64,000 nucleotides of DNA from Verrucomicrobium spinosum DSM 4136 = JCM 18804 (lineage in GTDB: Bacteria > Verrucomicrobiota > Verrucomicrobiia > Verrucomicrobiales > Verrucomicrobiaceae), in the NCBI RefSeq assembly GCF_000172155.1, contig NZ_ABIZ01000001.1, forward strand, positions 2,699,105-2,763,104, written 5' to 3'. This document shows, piece by piece, positions 27,033 through 35,432 of this stretch (within the stretch, counting starts at the first letter, position 1; every line of letters starts with the position of its first letter). The notes under the pieces are model-generated. The model worked only from the letters and a program-made list of their open reading frames with translations, did not search any database and was not told the origin of the DNA. The translations under genes and the position numbers were made by a program.

Positions 27033-27788
27033 ATGAGTACACCCACGCCGCCATCCTCACCAACCCCGCCTTCACCGGATGAGGTGCCCAGGAGCATCAA
27101 CCCCCTGACGGTCTGGGTGCCCATCATCGTCATTGTCTGTGGCATCGTGATCGGGTGGAACTACATGCTGCACCAGATCAAGAAGGAAAGGGAAGAGTCG
27201 GCTGGTATGGTGGAGCAACGCCTGCCCATGCTCTCGCGGCTGGAGAAGAACATCGGCTTTGTCGAACGGAATGGTCAGAAGGTGGAGCTGGCCGCTCTAA
27301 AGGGGAAGATCATCGTGGCGTGCTGGGTGTACACTCATTGCCCACGTGGTTGTTCTGGGGTGGTGGGTGAGCTTCTCAGCCTGCACAATGACCTTGAGGC
27401 CAATCCTGATGTCCACTTTCTTTCTGTGAGCGTCGATCCCGCTGATGGCCCGGAAGAACTCAGCAAGTTCGCTGAGGGGCTCAAGATCAAGGGCGACAAC
27501 TGGTGGTTTGTGAATGGTGAGACCAAGGAAGTCCGCTCGTACATGACCCGCTACTTTGGATTTCAGGGGGTGCAGGATGTGCCCGAGAAAGACCGTCTCT
27601 CCCCGGATGACAAGTACATCCACGATATGAAGGTGGCCTTGGTGGACCATAAAGGACATGTACGGGGCATGTATGACGTGGCCAGCTTCGATCCTGAGTT
27701 CAAGGCGTTCTGGAAGGACAAAATCCGCAAGGACATCGGCACTCTTCTCAAAGACAAGGCCGAGGACGAGGGCAAAAACGGCAAGTAA
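27033..27788 (+). CDS. SCO1/SenC-type copper chaperone
   Basis: This thioredoxin-fold, membrane-anchored protein delivers copper to the CuA site of oxidase subunit II. Residues ~25-44 form the anchor. The copper-binding set is C103 and C107 in THCPRGCSG plus H197 in YIHDMKVALVD. SVSVDPADGPEEL is also typical. Length is 251 residues from the ATG at 27033; a GTG at 27018 would add five residues. It lies 129 bp after ctaB on the same strand, in line with an oxidase-assembly group. Confidence 0.93.
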   Translation: MSTPTPPSSPTPPSPDEVPRSINPLTVWVPIIVIVCGIVIGWNYMLHQIKKEREESAGMVEQRLPMLSRLEKNIGFVERNGQKVELAALKGKIIVACWVYTHCPRGCSGVVGELLSLHNDLEANPDVHFLSVSVDPADGPEELSKFAEGLKIKGDNWWFVNGETKEVRSYMTRYFGFQGVQDVPEKDRLSPDDKYIHDMKVALVDHKGHVRGMYDVASFDPEFKAFWKDKIRKDIGTLLKDKAEDEGKNGK

Positions 27789-27965
27789 GAATGTCCAGGG
27801 GCTGCACGCATCTGGTTCTGGGTTTGGCAGTTATCCAGTGTCAGTTTCTCCCAGACCGATTCTGCCCGGAATTGCATGATTTGTTTGATTGGGAGGCAAA
27901 TGAAGCGGAAAGGCAGTCGCGCTCTCATCCCCCGCTATTCTTTCACGATTGATTGATCCACTACC

Positions 27966-28391
27966 ATGGAAGTTTACGAACTCCCTGCTCTCAACGCCAC
28001 CCTCAACGCCGCTGCGGCCGTTCTGCTGCTGTCGGGTTGGATTTGTATCAAGCTGGGCAAGCGATCTGCCCACATTGCCTTGATGTCTCTGGCTTTGGTG
28101 GTGTCCGCCGCTTTTCTTACGAGCTACCTGATCTACCACTTCCATGTGCCCAGCATGAAGTTTCAGGGCAAGGGCGGGATCCGGTGGGTGTACTACACCA
28201 TCCTGATCACCCATGTCTTTCTTGCGATCGTCAACCTGCCCATGATCATCTTGACCGTGGTGCCCGCGCTGAAACGGAAGTTTGACAAGCACAAACGTCT
28301 CGCCCGCTGGACCTTTCCCGTGTGGATGTATGTCTCAGTGACGGGCGTGTTGGTGTACCTGATGTGTTACCATTGGTACGCGCTCGGGTGA
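27966..28391 (+). CDS. DUF420 membrane protein, oxidase assembly-associated
   Basis: The 141 residues span four helices (about 10-29, 36-58, 73-97 and 113-134), matching the DUF420/CtaM-like family that often accompanies aa3 oxidase genes. Family features include the first-helix region LNAAAAVLLLSGWICIKLGK, the histidines in YLIYHFHVPSMKFQG, ITHVFLAIVNLPMIILT and the terminal YLMCYHWY. It follows the SCO gene after 178 bp and closes the rightward respiratory set. A maturation role for aa3 oxidase is known for some relatives and inferred here. Confidence 0.85.
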   Translation: MEVYELPALNATLNAAAAVLLLSGWICIKLGKRSAHIALMSLALVVSAAFLTSYLIYHFHVPSMKFQGKGGIRWVYYTILITHVFLAIVNLPMIILTVVPALKRKFDKHKRLARWTFPVWMYVSVTGVLVYLMCYHWYALG

Positions 28392-28736
28392 GGGGGGAGT
28401 GCAGGGGAGCTTGCGATGTTTTAAGCCGGGGGCAGATGCTTCCAGCCTCCGTTGACGCTTTACCTGGGGGCGCAGCCGTTCTAGGAAAGTGCGTGAGAGA
28501 ATAGCCGCTTTTGAGAGGCCTGTTTGGAACCAGAGCGGAGGAAGGGGCCTGAGCTTCGGCGGCAGGGGAAGTGTCTAGAACCTGTCACGAGCCGTAGCCA
28601 AAAGCGGTGATGCTCACCGCAGTCCCACAAAAGCGCTGCGCGCTCAGGTGTTGGGGGATGGTGGAGCGATCGACGGAGCGAGAACTTCCGATGTCGCAGG
28701 CCATGCGGTCCACCCCCAACCAACAAACCCCACGCC
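28392..28736. repeat. Intergenic region with dispersed repeat, copy A
   Basis: The gap between the convergent DUF420 and lepB genes holds no credible gene. At 28601-28627 it contains AAAGCGGTGATGCTCACCGC followed by AGTCCCA, exactly as at 53631-53657 and partly as at 34316-34342. GATGGTGGAGCG and CTTCCGATGTCGCAGGC follow. The core can form a hairpin (GCGGTGA-TGC-TCACCGC). Confidence 0.7.
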
Positions 28737-29951
28737 TTACCGGATCACGCCCCAGTGGCTGGTCAGCGGCCAGTAGCAGAACCAGCCCGGGCCGACGACG
28801 TTCTGCTCTGGTACGGGGCCCCAGTAGCGGCTGTCAGAGCTCTGGTAGCTGTTGTCTCCCAAGGCGAGGTACTGCTTCTTTTGAAGGGCAATTTCGCGTA
28901 CAGGTACGCGACGGCCCGTGAAGTCCTGGATGGCGTCTTCATAACCACGGTAGCCGTCTTTGGGTTCAGTGTAAGTCCCGGTCATCACCCGCTTGAAACC
29001 GGGTTCTGTGGCGAGCTGGCCGTTGATGAAGAGCTGGGAGTCCTTGATGGACACGGTGTCTTCAGGGACACCGCCGAGGCGTTTGATATAGTGTTGAGAG
29101 CCCCAGCGTTCGTCGAAGTTGCGACCTTCGATACCGGCGATGTTCTTGGTGGTGAACACAAACACCTCCCCGCGGGTGGGGCGGCGGAAGTGGTAGGCGA
29201 ACTTGTTTACGATGACATGGTCACCGTTCTGCACGATGCCGCGGGCCAGCACCTGGCCCTTGCGGACATAAATGCTGCTGGCGTTTGCCATCTGCATGGT
29301 GGCACGACGGTCAGGGGTATCGCTGTTGCCTTCCATCATCTCCGTCCGGAGGTGGGCCCCGATGTTTAGCTCGCGTTCGAGCTGGATCTTGGGGCAGGAG
29401 ATCCTGATGTCGTGTCCGTCTGCGAAGTGCAGGCGGCTGTAGGGACGGAAGATGAGGAACTTGTGTTCAGTGATGGTGTCTGAAAGACGGAGTGGTCCCT
29501 CATGGTCAGAGACCACATTCAAGTAGGTGGTGCCGGTAAAGAAGCCGCCGAGTTTGCCCAGAAAACCGGGATTGGGGTCTTTTTCAGTCGCTTCAGCGCG
29601 GATGCCGTTGAGCGTGGGTTGCATGGATCCGGTGGGGATCTGGAAAGGCTGGGCGATATAGGAGCGGATGCCCAGGGCGATGACGATGGAGACGAAGAAG
29701 ACCTCGATGTTCTCTGCCCACTCCGTGGTGCGGGCGTCCGGCAGGGCCCGCTCACACACCTGGTTCAGCTGCTTGCTCAGCTCATCAATGCGAGTGCTGT
29801 TGCGCTGGCTGATGGCGGCGTCCAGCTCACCACGCAGGCCGATGATCTCGTCCACCTTGGCGGTGGGCAGCAGGTCCCGCTTGTAGTGGAGGAAACGGGT
29901 GACCCCCTTGCGGAGCAGCTTGGCGTGCTTGATGAAGCGCGGTTGGAACAT
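28737..29951 (-). CDS. lepB: Signal peptidase I, enlarged
   Basis: This membrane serine protease removes signal peptides from exported proteins. The start at 29951 (MFQPRFIKHAK) is preferred over an upstream start that adds 40 low-quality residues. The catalytic serine is S109 in QIPTGSMQPTL, the general-base lysine is K250 in GDHVIVNKFAYHFRRP, and the final box is LGDNSYQSSDSRYWG. The 404-residue protein carries about 140 residues between Ser and Lys where E. coli LepB has about 55, plus an ~80-residue N-terminal soluble part before its single clear helix. It lies 116 bp downstream of lepA on the same strand, the classical pairing. Confidence 0.93.
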   Translation of the reverse strand: MFQPRFIKHAKLLRKGVTRFLHYKRDLLPTAKVDEIIGLRGELDAAISQRNSTRIDELSKQLNQVCERALPDARTTEWAENIEVFFVSIVIALGIRSYIAQPFQIPTGSMQPTLNGIRAEATEKDPNPGFLGKLGGFFTGTTYLNVVSDHEGPLRLSDTITEHKFLIFRPYSRLHFADGHDIRISCPKIQLERELNIGAHLRTEMMEGNSDTPDRRATMQMANASSIYVRKGQVLARGIVQNGDHVIVNKFAYHFRRPTRGEVFVFTTKNIAGIEGRNFDERWGSQHYIKRLGGVPEDTVSIKDSQLFINGQLATEPGFKRVMTGTYTEPKDGYRGYEDAIQDFTGRRVPVREIALQKKQYLALGDNSYQSSDSRYWGPVPEQNVVGPGWFCYWPLTSHWGVIR

Positions 29952-30067
29952 GGCTGGCTGTGACTGGGTGGTGGTCGGTTGGTGAGGCGCTTGTGGGCGC
30001 GGAAAGAGGGAGGGGCGGTGGCCTGCCCCTGCACTGACGCACCAGGAGCAGCGTGATGAGGGGCTGC

Positions 30068-31867
30068 TCAATCCCCGGTCTTGAGCACCTGGATGAAGGC
30101 CTCCTGCGGGATGTTGACGCGGCCAATGGCTTTCATGCGCTTCTTGCCTTCCTTCTGCTTTTCCAAGAGCTTGCGCTTGCGGGAGATGTCACCGCCGTAG
30201 CACTTGGCAGTCACGTCCTTGCGCATGGCGCTGATGGATTCGCGGGCAATGACCTTGCCGCCGATGGCGGCCTGGATGGCGACAACGAAGAGCTGCACTG
30301 GGATGACCTCCTTGAGTTTGGCGGCGAGAGCGCGGCCGCGGGATTCCGCCTTGCTGCGGTGGACGATGCAGGAGAAGGCGTCCACGGGCTCACCGGCGAT
30401 GAGCATGTCCATCTTAACGAGGTCGGACGCCACATAGCCTGCATGTTCATAGTCCATGCTGCCGTAGCCGCGGGTCACGCTCTTGAGCTTGTCGTTGAAG
30501 TCCACGAGGATTTCGTTGAGCGGCAGCATGCACTGCAGCATCACGCGGTTGTCATCGAGTGTCTCGGTGTGCTGCACGTCGCCACGCTTGTCCATGACAA
30601 GTTGCATCATGTCTCCGATGTACTCGTTGGGCACCATGAGGAAGATCTTCACCATGGGCTCGCGGATTTCCTCGATCTCCGGAACGGGCGGGAGGAAAGA
30701 GGGGTTGTCCACGATGACCAACTCACCGTTGGTCTTCAGCACCTCGTAGATAACGCTCGGGTACGTGGAAATCACGTCCATCTGGAACTCCCGGCGAAGG
30801 CGCTCCTGGATGATCTCCATGTGGAGCAGTCCCAGGAAGCCGCAGCGAAAGCCGAAGCCCAGGGCGGCGGAGCTTTCCGCCATGTAGCTGAAGGCGGCAT
30901 CGTTGATCTGCAGCTTGCCCATCGCCATCTTCAGCGACTCAAAGTCATCGGTGCTCACGGGGTAAATGCCGCTGAACACGAGGGGGTGAATTTCTTTGAA
31001 GCCAGGGAGGGGCTCGGGGGCGGGCCTGCGAGTCTCTGTGACGGTGTCGCCGATCTTCACATCCGACGTGGCTTTCACGTTGGCAATGATGTAGCCGACA
31101 TCGCCGACGTGCAGCTCTGGCACGGTGGACATCTTGGGGCGGAAGACGCCGACATCCTTTACTTCATAGTCCAGTCCGGTGGACATCATGCGCACCTTCA
31201 TGCCTCGCTTCACGCTGCCGCTGAAAATTCGGACATAGGAAACCACGCCGCGGTAGGCATCGAAGACGGAGTCAAACACCGAGGCGCGCAGGTGTTCTTC
31301 ACCGAGGGACGTGGGAGCGGGGATGTACTTCACCACGGCCTCCAGAATGTCCTCAATACCGATGCCCATCTTGGCGCTGGCCGGCACGGCTTCATCGGAG
31401 GAGAGCTGGAGAATGTCCTCCAGCTGCTTTTTCACCCGCGGCACGTCGGCGCTGGGAAGGTCGATCTTGTTGATGACCGGGATGACGTGCAGGTTCTGCT
31501 GCATCGCCAGGTTCAGGTTGGCGACGGTCTGGGCCTCCACACCCTGGGACGCATCAACCAGGAGCAGGGCACCTTCACAGGCTGCAAGGGAGCGTGAGAC
31601 TTCGTAAGAGAAGTCCACGTGTCCCGGGGTGTCTAGAAGGTTGAGTTTGTAGGTCTTCCCGTCCTTGGCCTTGTAGCTCATGGTCACCGGGTGCGCCTTG
31701 ATCGTGATGCCACGTTCGCGCTCCAGATCCATGGAATCGAGCAACTGATCTTGCTGCTGACGCTCTGAGATGGTCTTCGTGAACTCCAGCAACCGGTCGG
31801 AGAGAGTGGTCTTCCCGTGGTCAATGTGGGCGATGATGGAGAAGTTGCGGGTCAGTTCGATGGACAT
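30068..31867 (-). CDS. lepA: Elongation factor 4 (LepA), ribosomal GTPase
   Basis: This is the translational GTPase that acts on stalled or mistranslocated ribosomes. Its 599 residues match the family exactly. The G-domain motifs are AHIDHGKTTLSDRLLE (P-loop), ERERGITIKA, DTPGHVDFSYEVSR, and NKIDLPSADVPRV. The LepA-specific C-terminal domain ends CYGGDISRKRKLLEKQKEGKKRMK, followed by VNIPQEAF. It is the upstream gene of a lepA-lepB pair. Confidence 0.98.
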   Translation of the reverse strand: MSIELTRNFSIIAHIDHGKTTLSDRLLEFTKTISERQQQDQLLDSMDLERERGITIKAHPVTMSYKAKDGKTYKLNLLDTPGHVDFSYEVSRSLAACEGALLLVDASQGVEAQTVANLNLAMQQNLHVIPVINKIDLPSADVPRVKKQLEDILQLSSDEAVPASAKMGIGIEDILEAVVKYIPAPTSLGEEHLRASVFDSVFDAYRGVVSYVRIFSGSVKRGMKVRMMSTGLDYEVKDVGVFRPKMSTVPELHVGDVGYIIANVKATSDVKIGDTVTETRRPAPEPLPGFKEIHPLVFSGIYPVSTDDFESLKMAMGKLQINDAAFSYMAESSAALGFGFRCGFLGLLHMEIIQERLRREFQMDVISTYPSVIYEVLKTNGELVIVDNPSFLPPVPEIEEIREPMVKIFLMVPNEYIGDMMQLVMDKRGDVQHTETLDDNRVMLQCMLPLNEILVDFNDKLKSVTRGYGSMDYEHAGYVASDLVKMDMLIAGEPVDAFSCIVHRSKAESRGRALAAKLKEVIPVQLFVVAIQAAIGGKVIARESISAMRKDVTAKCYGGDISRKRKLLEKQKEGKKRMKAIGRVNIPQEAFIQVLKTGD

Positions 31868-31936
31868 CAGAGGTCGGGGGGACGGGAAAAAGGGGGATGA
31901 GACTTAATCGCTGAACTGCAACTTGGCAAGGGGGGC

Positions 31937-33388
31937 TTATCCGCCGGAGAAGTGGGAGAGGAGGGTGACGGCGAGGTTGCTGCCGGCGTGCACGAACATA
32001 CTGGCGGCCAGTTTCCCGGTCCGCTGATACACCCAGCAGAAAAGCAGGCCGTAGAGGAAGACATGAACGGTGCCGTTCACGCTGTAAAAATGGGACCCCG
32101 CGAAGACGAAGCTGGAAATCGCCATGCCAACCAGGGTGCCCCACCGGGCCTGCACGGACCTGAAGATGAAGCCGCGGAAGATGATCTCCTCGACAAAGGG
32201 AGCCATGAGCACGCTCCAAAAGATGCTCAGGGGGAGTGCAAGTTCGCCTTGGTCCGAGAAGGACCGGCTGAGGCCATCCAGCACGCTGGAGGCGGAGCCC
32301 AGGCACGCCAGACCGGCATCGACGAAGTGGAAAAGCCACGGCAGCAGGCCCATGCTGGTGACCCCTAAACCGAGGTAACTGAGCGAGACGAAGTCGCGAT
32401 TCAGGAAACCAAAGACCTCGGCCAGTCGCGAGAATCGGGGGCCATATGTGCTGCAGAGAGGGAGCAACGGCAGCGCAGCCATCGCGGTGGCCCAGCCCAG
32501 CCAGATCCACGTGTTGGTCTGCCACGCCGCGTATTCGTCCACGATTGACCCAATCATGGCCGCCACCCAAGGGTACAGCGAGGCGAAGACGTGTTGATTC
32601 AGCCAGAGTGCCGCCAGTGCCGCCAGGGCGAAGGTGCCGACTACGCGAGGGCCCGGCCAGAGCCGATAGAGGCGGCGATGGGACGCAGGTTGCTTCAGGC
32701 GGGGCCGGGACAGGGCCATCCAGGCCGCCGGAATGGCCAGCAGCCCCAGCACCGTGAGATCTACCAACACGATGGCGGCGAACACGATGTTGCCCATTGC
32801 GTTTTCCTGGGCCTTCCGGAGAGCTGGTTGATCGATTCGGTCCTGCAGTTGGTACTGGGCAGCGAGAAATGCCACCCACCAATCGACCGGTTGCTTGCGG
32901 AGGTACTCCTCGAAATCGTTGCGTTCGCCTTCTGCCAGCGGGGTGCCATCCACAGCGCCTTTTACATAGCGGTAGGTGGGCTCTTTCCGTCCTTTCTCGC
33001 TGACGGATTCCAGTGCCTCAAGAGCAATTTCCTTCCAGTCTCCTGAAGCATCCCCTTTGTCCTGACTGAAGCGCAGGCTCACCAAGGCCAGGTCCAATTG
33101 CAAGAGGTCCGATGAATATCCTTCTTCTTCCACGGACTTGAAGGTTTCATAGACATCGTCTGGGATGGCTTCCAACTCGAGCATCCACTTGATCAAGCCC
33201 GGCCCGTTGTACCCCTCCTGAGTGTACTCGTCATGAACGAGCATGGAGTTGGCGATGTAGTTGCGGAACGCCTCTGAGGTGCTTGCGCTCGCGCCTGAGC
33301 CGCCGTTCCACGACCATTCCGTCGCCCACCAGATGGAAAGGATGACGGCGGTCAATGCCCAGAGTTGCATTTCATGCACCAGCCCCAT
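31937..33388 (-). CDS. CPBP-family intramembrane metalloprotease
   Basis: This is a membrane protease of the CAAX/ABI (CPBP) family. The C-terminal domain holds all the motifs: VEEIIFRGFIFRS (EExxxR), FVFAGSHF (FxxxH) and FVHAGSNLA, the metal-binding third motif. About eight helices cluster in the C-terminal half, after an unusual ~190-residue extracytoplasmic N-terminal part following the first helix. The start at 33388 has AGGGTGG just upstream; a longer frame opens at 33514 with a disordered Pro/Ser-rich head. The gene lies 69 bp upstream of lepA on the same strand and may be co-transcribed. Substrate unknown. Confidence 0.85.
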   Translation of the reverse strand: MGLVHEMQLWALTAVILSIWWATEWSWNGGSGASASTSEAFRNYIANSMLVHDEYTQEGYNGPGLIKWMLELEAIPDDVYETFKSVEEEGYSSDLLQLDLALVSLRFSQDKGDASGDWKEIALEALESVSEKGRKEPTYRYVKGAVDGTPLAEGERNDFEEYLRKQPVDWWVAFLAAQYQLQDRIDQPALRKAQENAMGNIVFAAIVLVDLTVLGLLAIPAAWMALSRPRLKQPASHRRLYRLWPGPRVVGTFALAALAALWLNQHVFASLYPWVAAMIGSIVDEYAAWQTNTWIWLGWATAMAALPLLPLCSTYGPRFSRLAEVFGFLNRDFVSLSYLGLGVTSMGLLPWLFHFVDAGLACLGSASSVLDGLSRSFSDQGELALPLSIFWSVLMAPFVEEIIFRGFIFRSVQARWGTLVGMAISSFVFAGSHFYSVNGTVHVFLYGLLFCWVYQRTGKLAASMFVHAGSNLAVTLLSHFSGG

Positions 33389-33647
33389 GCCACCCTGAAC
33401 TTGGCGATTGGAGGAGTGCCCGGTGACGTTCCGGTTGCCGTGGGCCGCGGGGTCTGGAGGAGAAGACGAGGGTCTGGGTTCTATGCCAGATTCGTCACCA
33501 GAGGTTGGGGGCATCCTGTCGTCCTACTGGAAGTTTCACGACTGGACAAGTGAAAGCGCTTTTACGGCGAGCTGCTGACCAGCATCGCCGATAAACCTGA
33601 CCGCCGCAGGGCTCAAATCCAGAGCCTCGCTGCGTCCGCCATGCTGC

Positions 33648-34115
33648 TCAGATTGAAGCAGGCTCTGCGTGGGGCGATAGTCGCCACACGATGCGCACCC
33701 GAACTTCTTCCGGGCTATTGAGCCGGAGATCGGACTCAAACGCCTCCTGCTGAGCACGTCGTGTCAGGTGCCGGAGATCACGGCAGCGGAAATTCACCGA
33801 CTCCTGGCGGGTTGGGAAATCTTGGGCAGTGGTTTCAAGACCAAAGGAGGGCTCCAGCACACGACGAAGCCGAAAGAAAAGCAGATAGTGCTCGCTTTCA
33901 AGGCGATTGCGCGCGGCAAAGAAGGCGGAAAGCACGGTCTGGGCGGAAGCCTGGCTGTCGAGCAGCATCATGCGGAGATCGAGGACTTCATCCGCGGCGG
34001 AAGGGGACACTTCACAAAGCAACTGGGCGGCCAGACGGGCAGCATCAGCTCGCCATCTTGCCAAATGCCGCCGGGAGCCGGTGGCCGGGGAAGAAACGCC
34101 AGTGTGAACTTGCAT
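33648..34115 (-). CDS. Hypothetical helical protein, possibly frameshifted at its end
   Basis: The minus-strand frame encodes about 155 residues from the ATG at 34115; a TTG at 34148 is an alternative. The composition is helix-like (DEVLDLRMMLLDSQASAQTV and RDLRHLTRRAQQEAFESDL). No family was recognised. After the stop at 33648 the next frame stays open with protein-like sequence (GGRSEALDLSPAAVRFIGDA) to a stop at 33536, which suggests a lost base or a decayed 3' end. A frame on the other strand (33768-34160) also exists but looks less protein-like. Confidence is limited. Confidence 0.45.
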   Translation of the reverse strand: MQVHTGVSSPATGSRRHLARWRADAARLAAQLLCEVSPSAADEVLDLRMMLLDSQASAQTVLSAFFAARNRLESEHYLLFFRLRRVLEPSFGLETTAQDFPTRQESVNFRCRDLRHLTRRAQQEAFESDLRLNSPEEVRVRIVWRLSPHAEPASI

Positions 34116-34315
34116 GCTAAAAGAAGGATCAGAAGCGTGAGAATGCAAATGAAATCGTGAGAATGGGTCTCAGTAGCCTGTGCTCAGTGACGAAACGGTC
34201 AAATAATGTCCCGTCTTGCGAGGAAATTGAGCGTGGGGCGGTGGAGTGGTGGAGGAATGGAGGAGGCGGGCTGCGGTGGATGTTAAAGGGTGGCTGTCCG
34301 TCACAAGGCACCTTC

Positions 34316-34440
34316 AAAGCGGTGATTCTCCCTCCAGTCCCAAAATCCTGCTGCGCGGGATCAGGTATTGTGGGCAGTGAGGTGAGGGGGACGAGGCGGA
34401 GCCATTTGCATCGCAGGCGATTTGAGATGGCCCGCGATAC
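34316..34440. repeat. Dispersed repeat, copy B (diverged)
   Basis: AAAGCGGTGATTCTCCCTCC followed by AGTCCCA (34316-34342) matches copies at 28601 and 53631 with four changes. It continues with CTGCTGCGCGGGATCAGG, GAGGCGGAGCC and CATTTGCATCGCAGGCGA, echoing the same order of blocks in the other copies. The surrounding gap (34149-34563) contains no gene. Confidence 0.6.
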
Positions 34441-34490
34441 CCAAGATCAGCATTGCCTGGATTCCGCCTTCATCTCGAACCCCCAACAAC

Positions 34491-34525
34491 AGAAAAGACC
34501 AGCTCCTGAGAGCTGGTCTTTGGTA
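34491..34525 (-). terminator. Rho-independent terminator of dps
   Basis: AAAGACCAGCTC (34494-34505) and GAGCTGGTCTTT (34510-34521) form a perfect 12-bp stem with a 4-nt loop. Read on the minus strand it ends in TTTTCTGTTG, 39 bp beyond the dps stop codon. Confidence 0.88.
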
Positions 34526-34563
34526 AGGGATTGGTCAAAACCTGAGCCGCTGTGAACCAGCGC

Positions 34564-35040
34564 TTACAGATTTTTGAGGTAGCTCTTCAGCATCCATAGA
34601 GTCTTGTCGTGATATTGGATGCGCTTGATCGCGAGGTCTTGCGTTTCAAGGTCGTGGGCCTGCTCAGCGGTGTCGCGAAGTTTCTTCGCAGACTCGTTGG
34701 TCGTCTCGTTGCCTTCGATGATCGCGGCAACAAAATCTTTGGCAGGAGCGGCTCCGACAGGGGCACCAGGGATGGAACTGGCTTTTGCAAAGACAGCCAA
34801 GCCGCCGGGGGAGTAGTCACCCAAGGCGCGAATGCGCTCGGCAATTTCGTCAACGGCTTCGAAAAGCTCCTCATACTGTTTCTGAAATGCGCCGTGAAGT
34901 TCGAAGAAAGCAGGGCCTTCCACGTTCCAGTGAGCGAGGTGAGTTTCCGCCATGAGGCTGTAGGAATCAGCAAGCAGGGTGGAGAGGGCGGCTGTCACTG
35001 CGCTCTGGGTTTTACCGGGAGAAGTTTTCGTGGTGCTCAT
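34564..35040 (-). CDS. dps: Dps-family DNA-binding ferritin-like protein
   Basis: Dps stores iron and protects DNA in a 12-subunit shell, using hydrogen peroxide to oxidise Fe(II) at dimer interfaces. The 158-residue protein shows the family block HLAHWNVEGPAFFELHGAF followed by QYEELFEAVDEIAERIRALG, with the ferroxidase His and Asp/Glu residues in place. A Lys/Thr-rich N-terminal tail (MSTTKTSPGKTQ) may touch DNA. It has its own terminator and is divergent from a small Cys-rich gene, with three TTGAGAA repeats in the shared upstream region. Confidence 0.95.
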   Translation of the reverse strand: MSTTKTSPGKTQSAVTAALSTLLADSYSLMAETHLAHWNVEGPAFFELHGAFQKQYEELFEAVDEIAERIRALGDYSPGGLAVFAKASSIPGAPVGAAPAKDFVAAIIEGNETTNESAKKLRDTAEQAHDLETQDLAIKRIQYHDKTLWMLKSYLKNL

Positions 35041-35056
35041 ATAGCTAAATACGTTA

Positions 35057-35137
35057 TTGAGAAAGTAGGTGGTTGTTGAGAATGGTGCAACCGATGATTT
35101 CGCTGTAACTTGCTGGAATCTGAATTAGGATTGAGAA
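35057..35137. promoter_or_regulatory. Divergent control region with three TTGAGAA repeats
   Basis: The 100-bp gap between dps (minus) and the small gene at 35141 (plus) contains TTGAGAA at 35057, 35076 and 35131, all in the same direction. The first two are 19 bp apart, close to two helix turns. They could be half-sites for a regulator of dps. This is pattern only. Confidence 0.3.
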
Positions 35138-35140
35138 TCT

Positions 35141-35347
35141 ATGTCAAGAACACTGTGCGACTGGAGCAAGAAGGATATTCAGCGGCATGCCGATGAGCTG
35201 CTGGAGATTGTCTCGCCCCAGCTTTACCTCTGTGAGAAGTGCGCCCGCACGGCATGCGATGACCGGTACCTGTGCCGGGGGGTGGAGATTGCCAAGCTGC
35301 GTCGCCGCCATGAACGTGAACTGGCGCATCAGGGGCATGATGATTGA
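35141..35347 (+). CDS. Small Cys-rich protein of unknown function
   Basis: The 68 residues begin MSRTLCDWSKKDIQRHADELLEIV and continue with YLCEKCARTACDDRYLCRG and a highly charged helix (EIAKLRRRHERELAHQ). The CEKC plus two further cysteines look like a small zinc- or iron-binding knuckle. From memory, similar short proteins beginning LCDWSKK occur in other verrucomicrobia. It diverges from dps and precedes the dihydrouridine synthase gene by 85 bp. Confidence 0.75.
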   Translation: MSRTLCDWSKKDIQRHADELLEIVSPQLYLCEKCARTACDDRYLCRGVEIAKLRRRHERELAHQGHDD

Positions 35348-35432
35348 CGGGTCGTGTTGTTGAGGTGAGATGTATCAACAGATTGATTGAAGAACTGGAA
35401 GAGTGGTTTCCCAAAGGAGCAGTGATCCGGTA

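Noticed and set aside
30053-31597. 514-codon plus-strand frame opposite lepA
   Set aside because: LepA on the minus strand is unmistakable; the plus frame is its shadow.
33768-34160. Plus-strand 130-residue protein opposite the hypothetical gene
   Set aside because: Its composition is less protein-like than the minus strand and it has no start signal; the choice is not certain.
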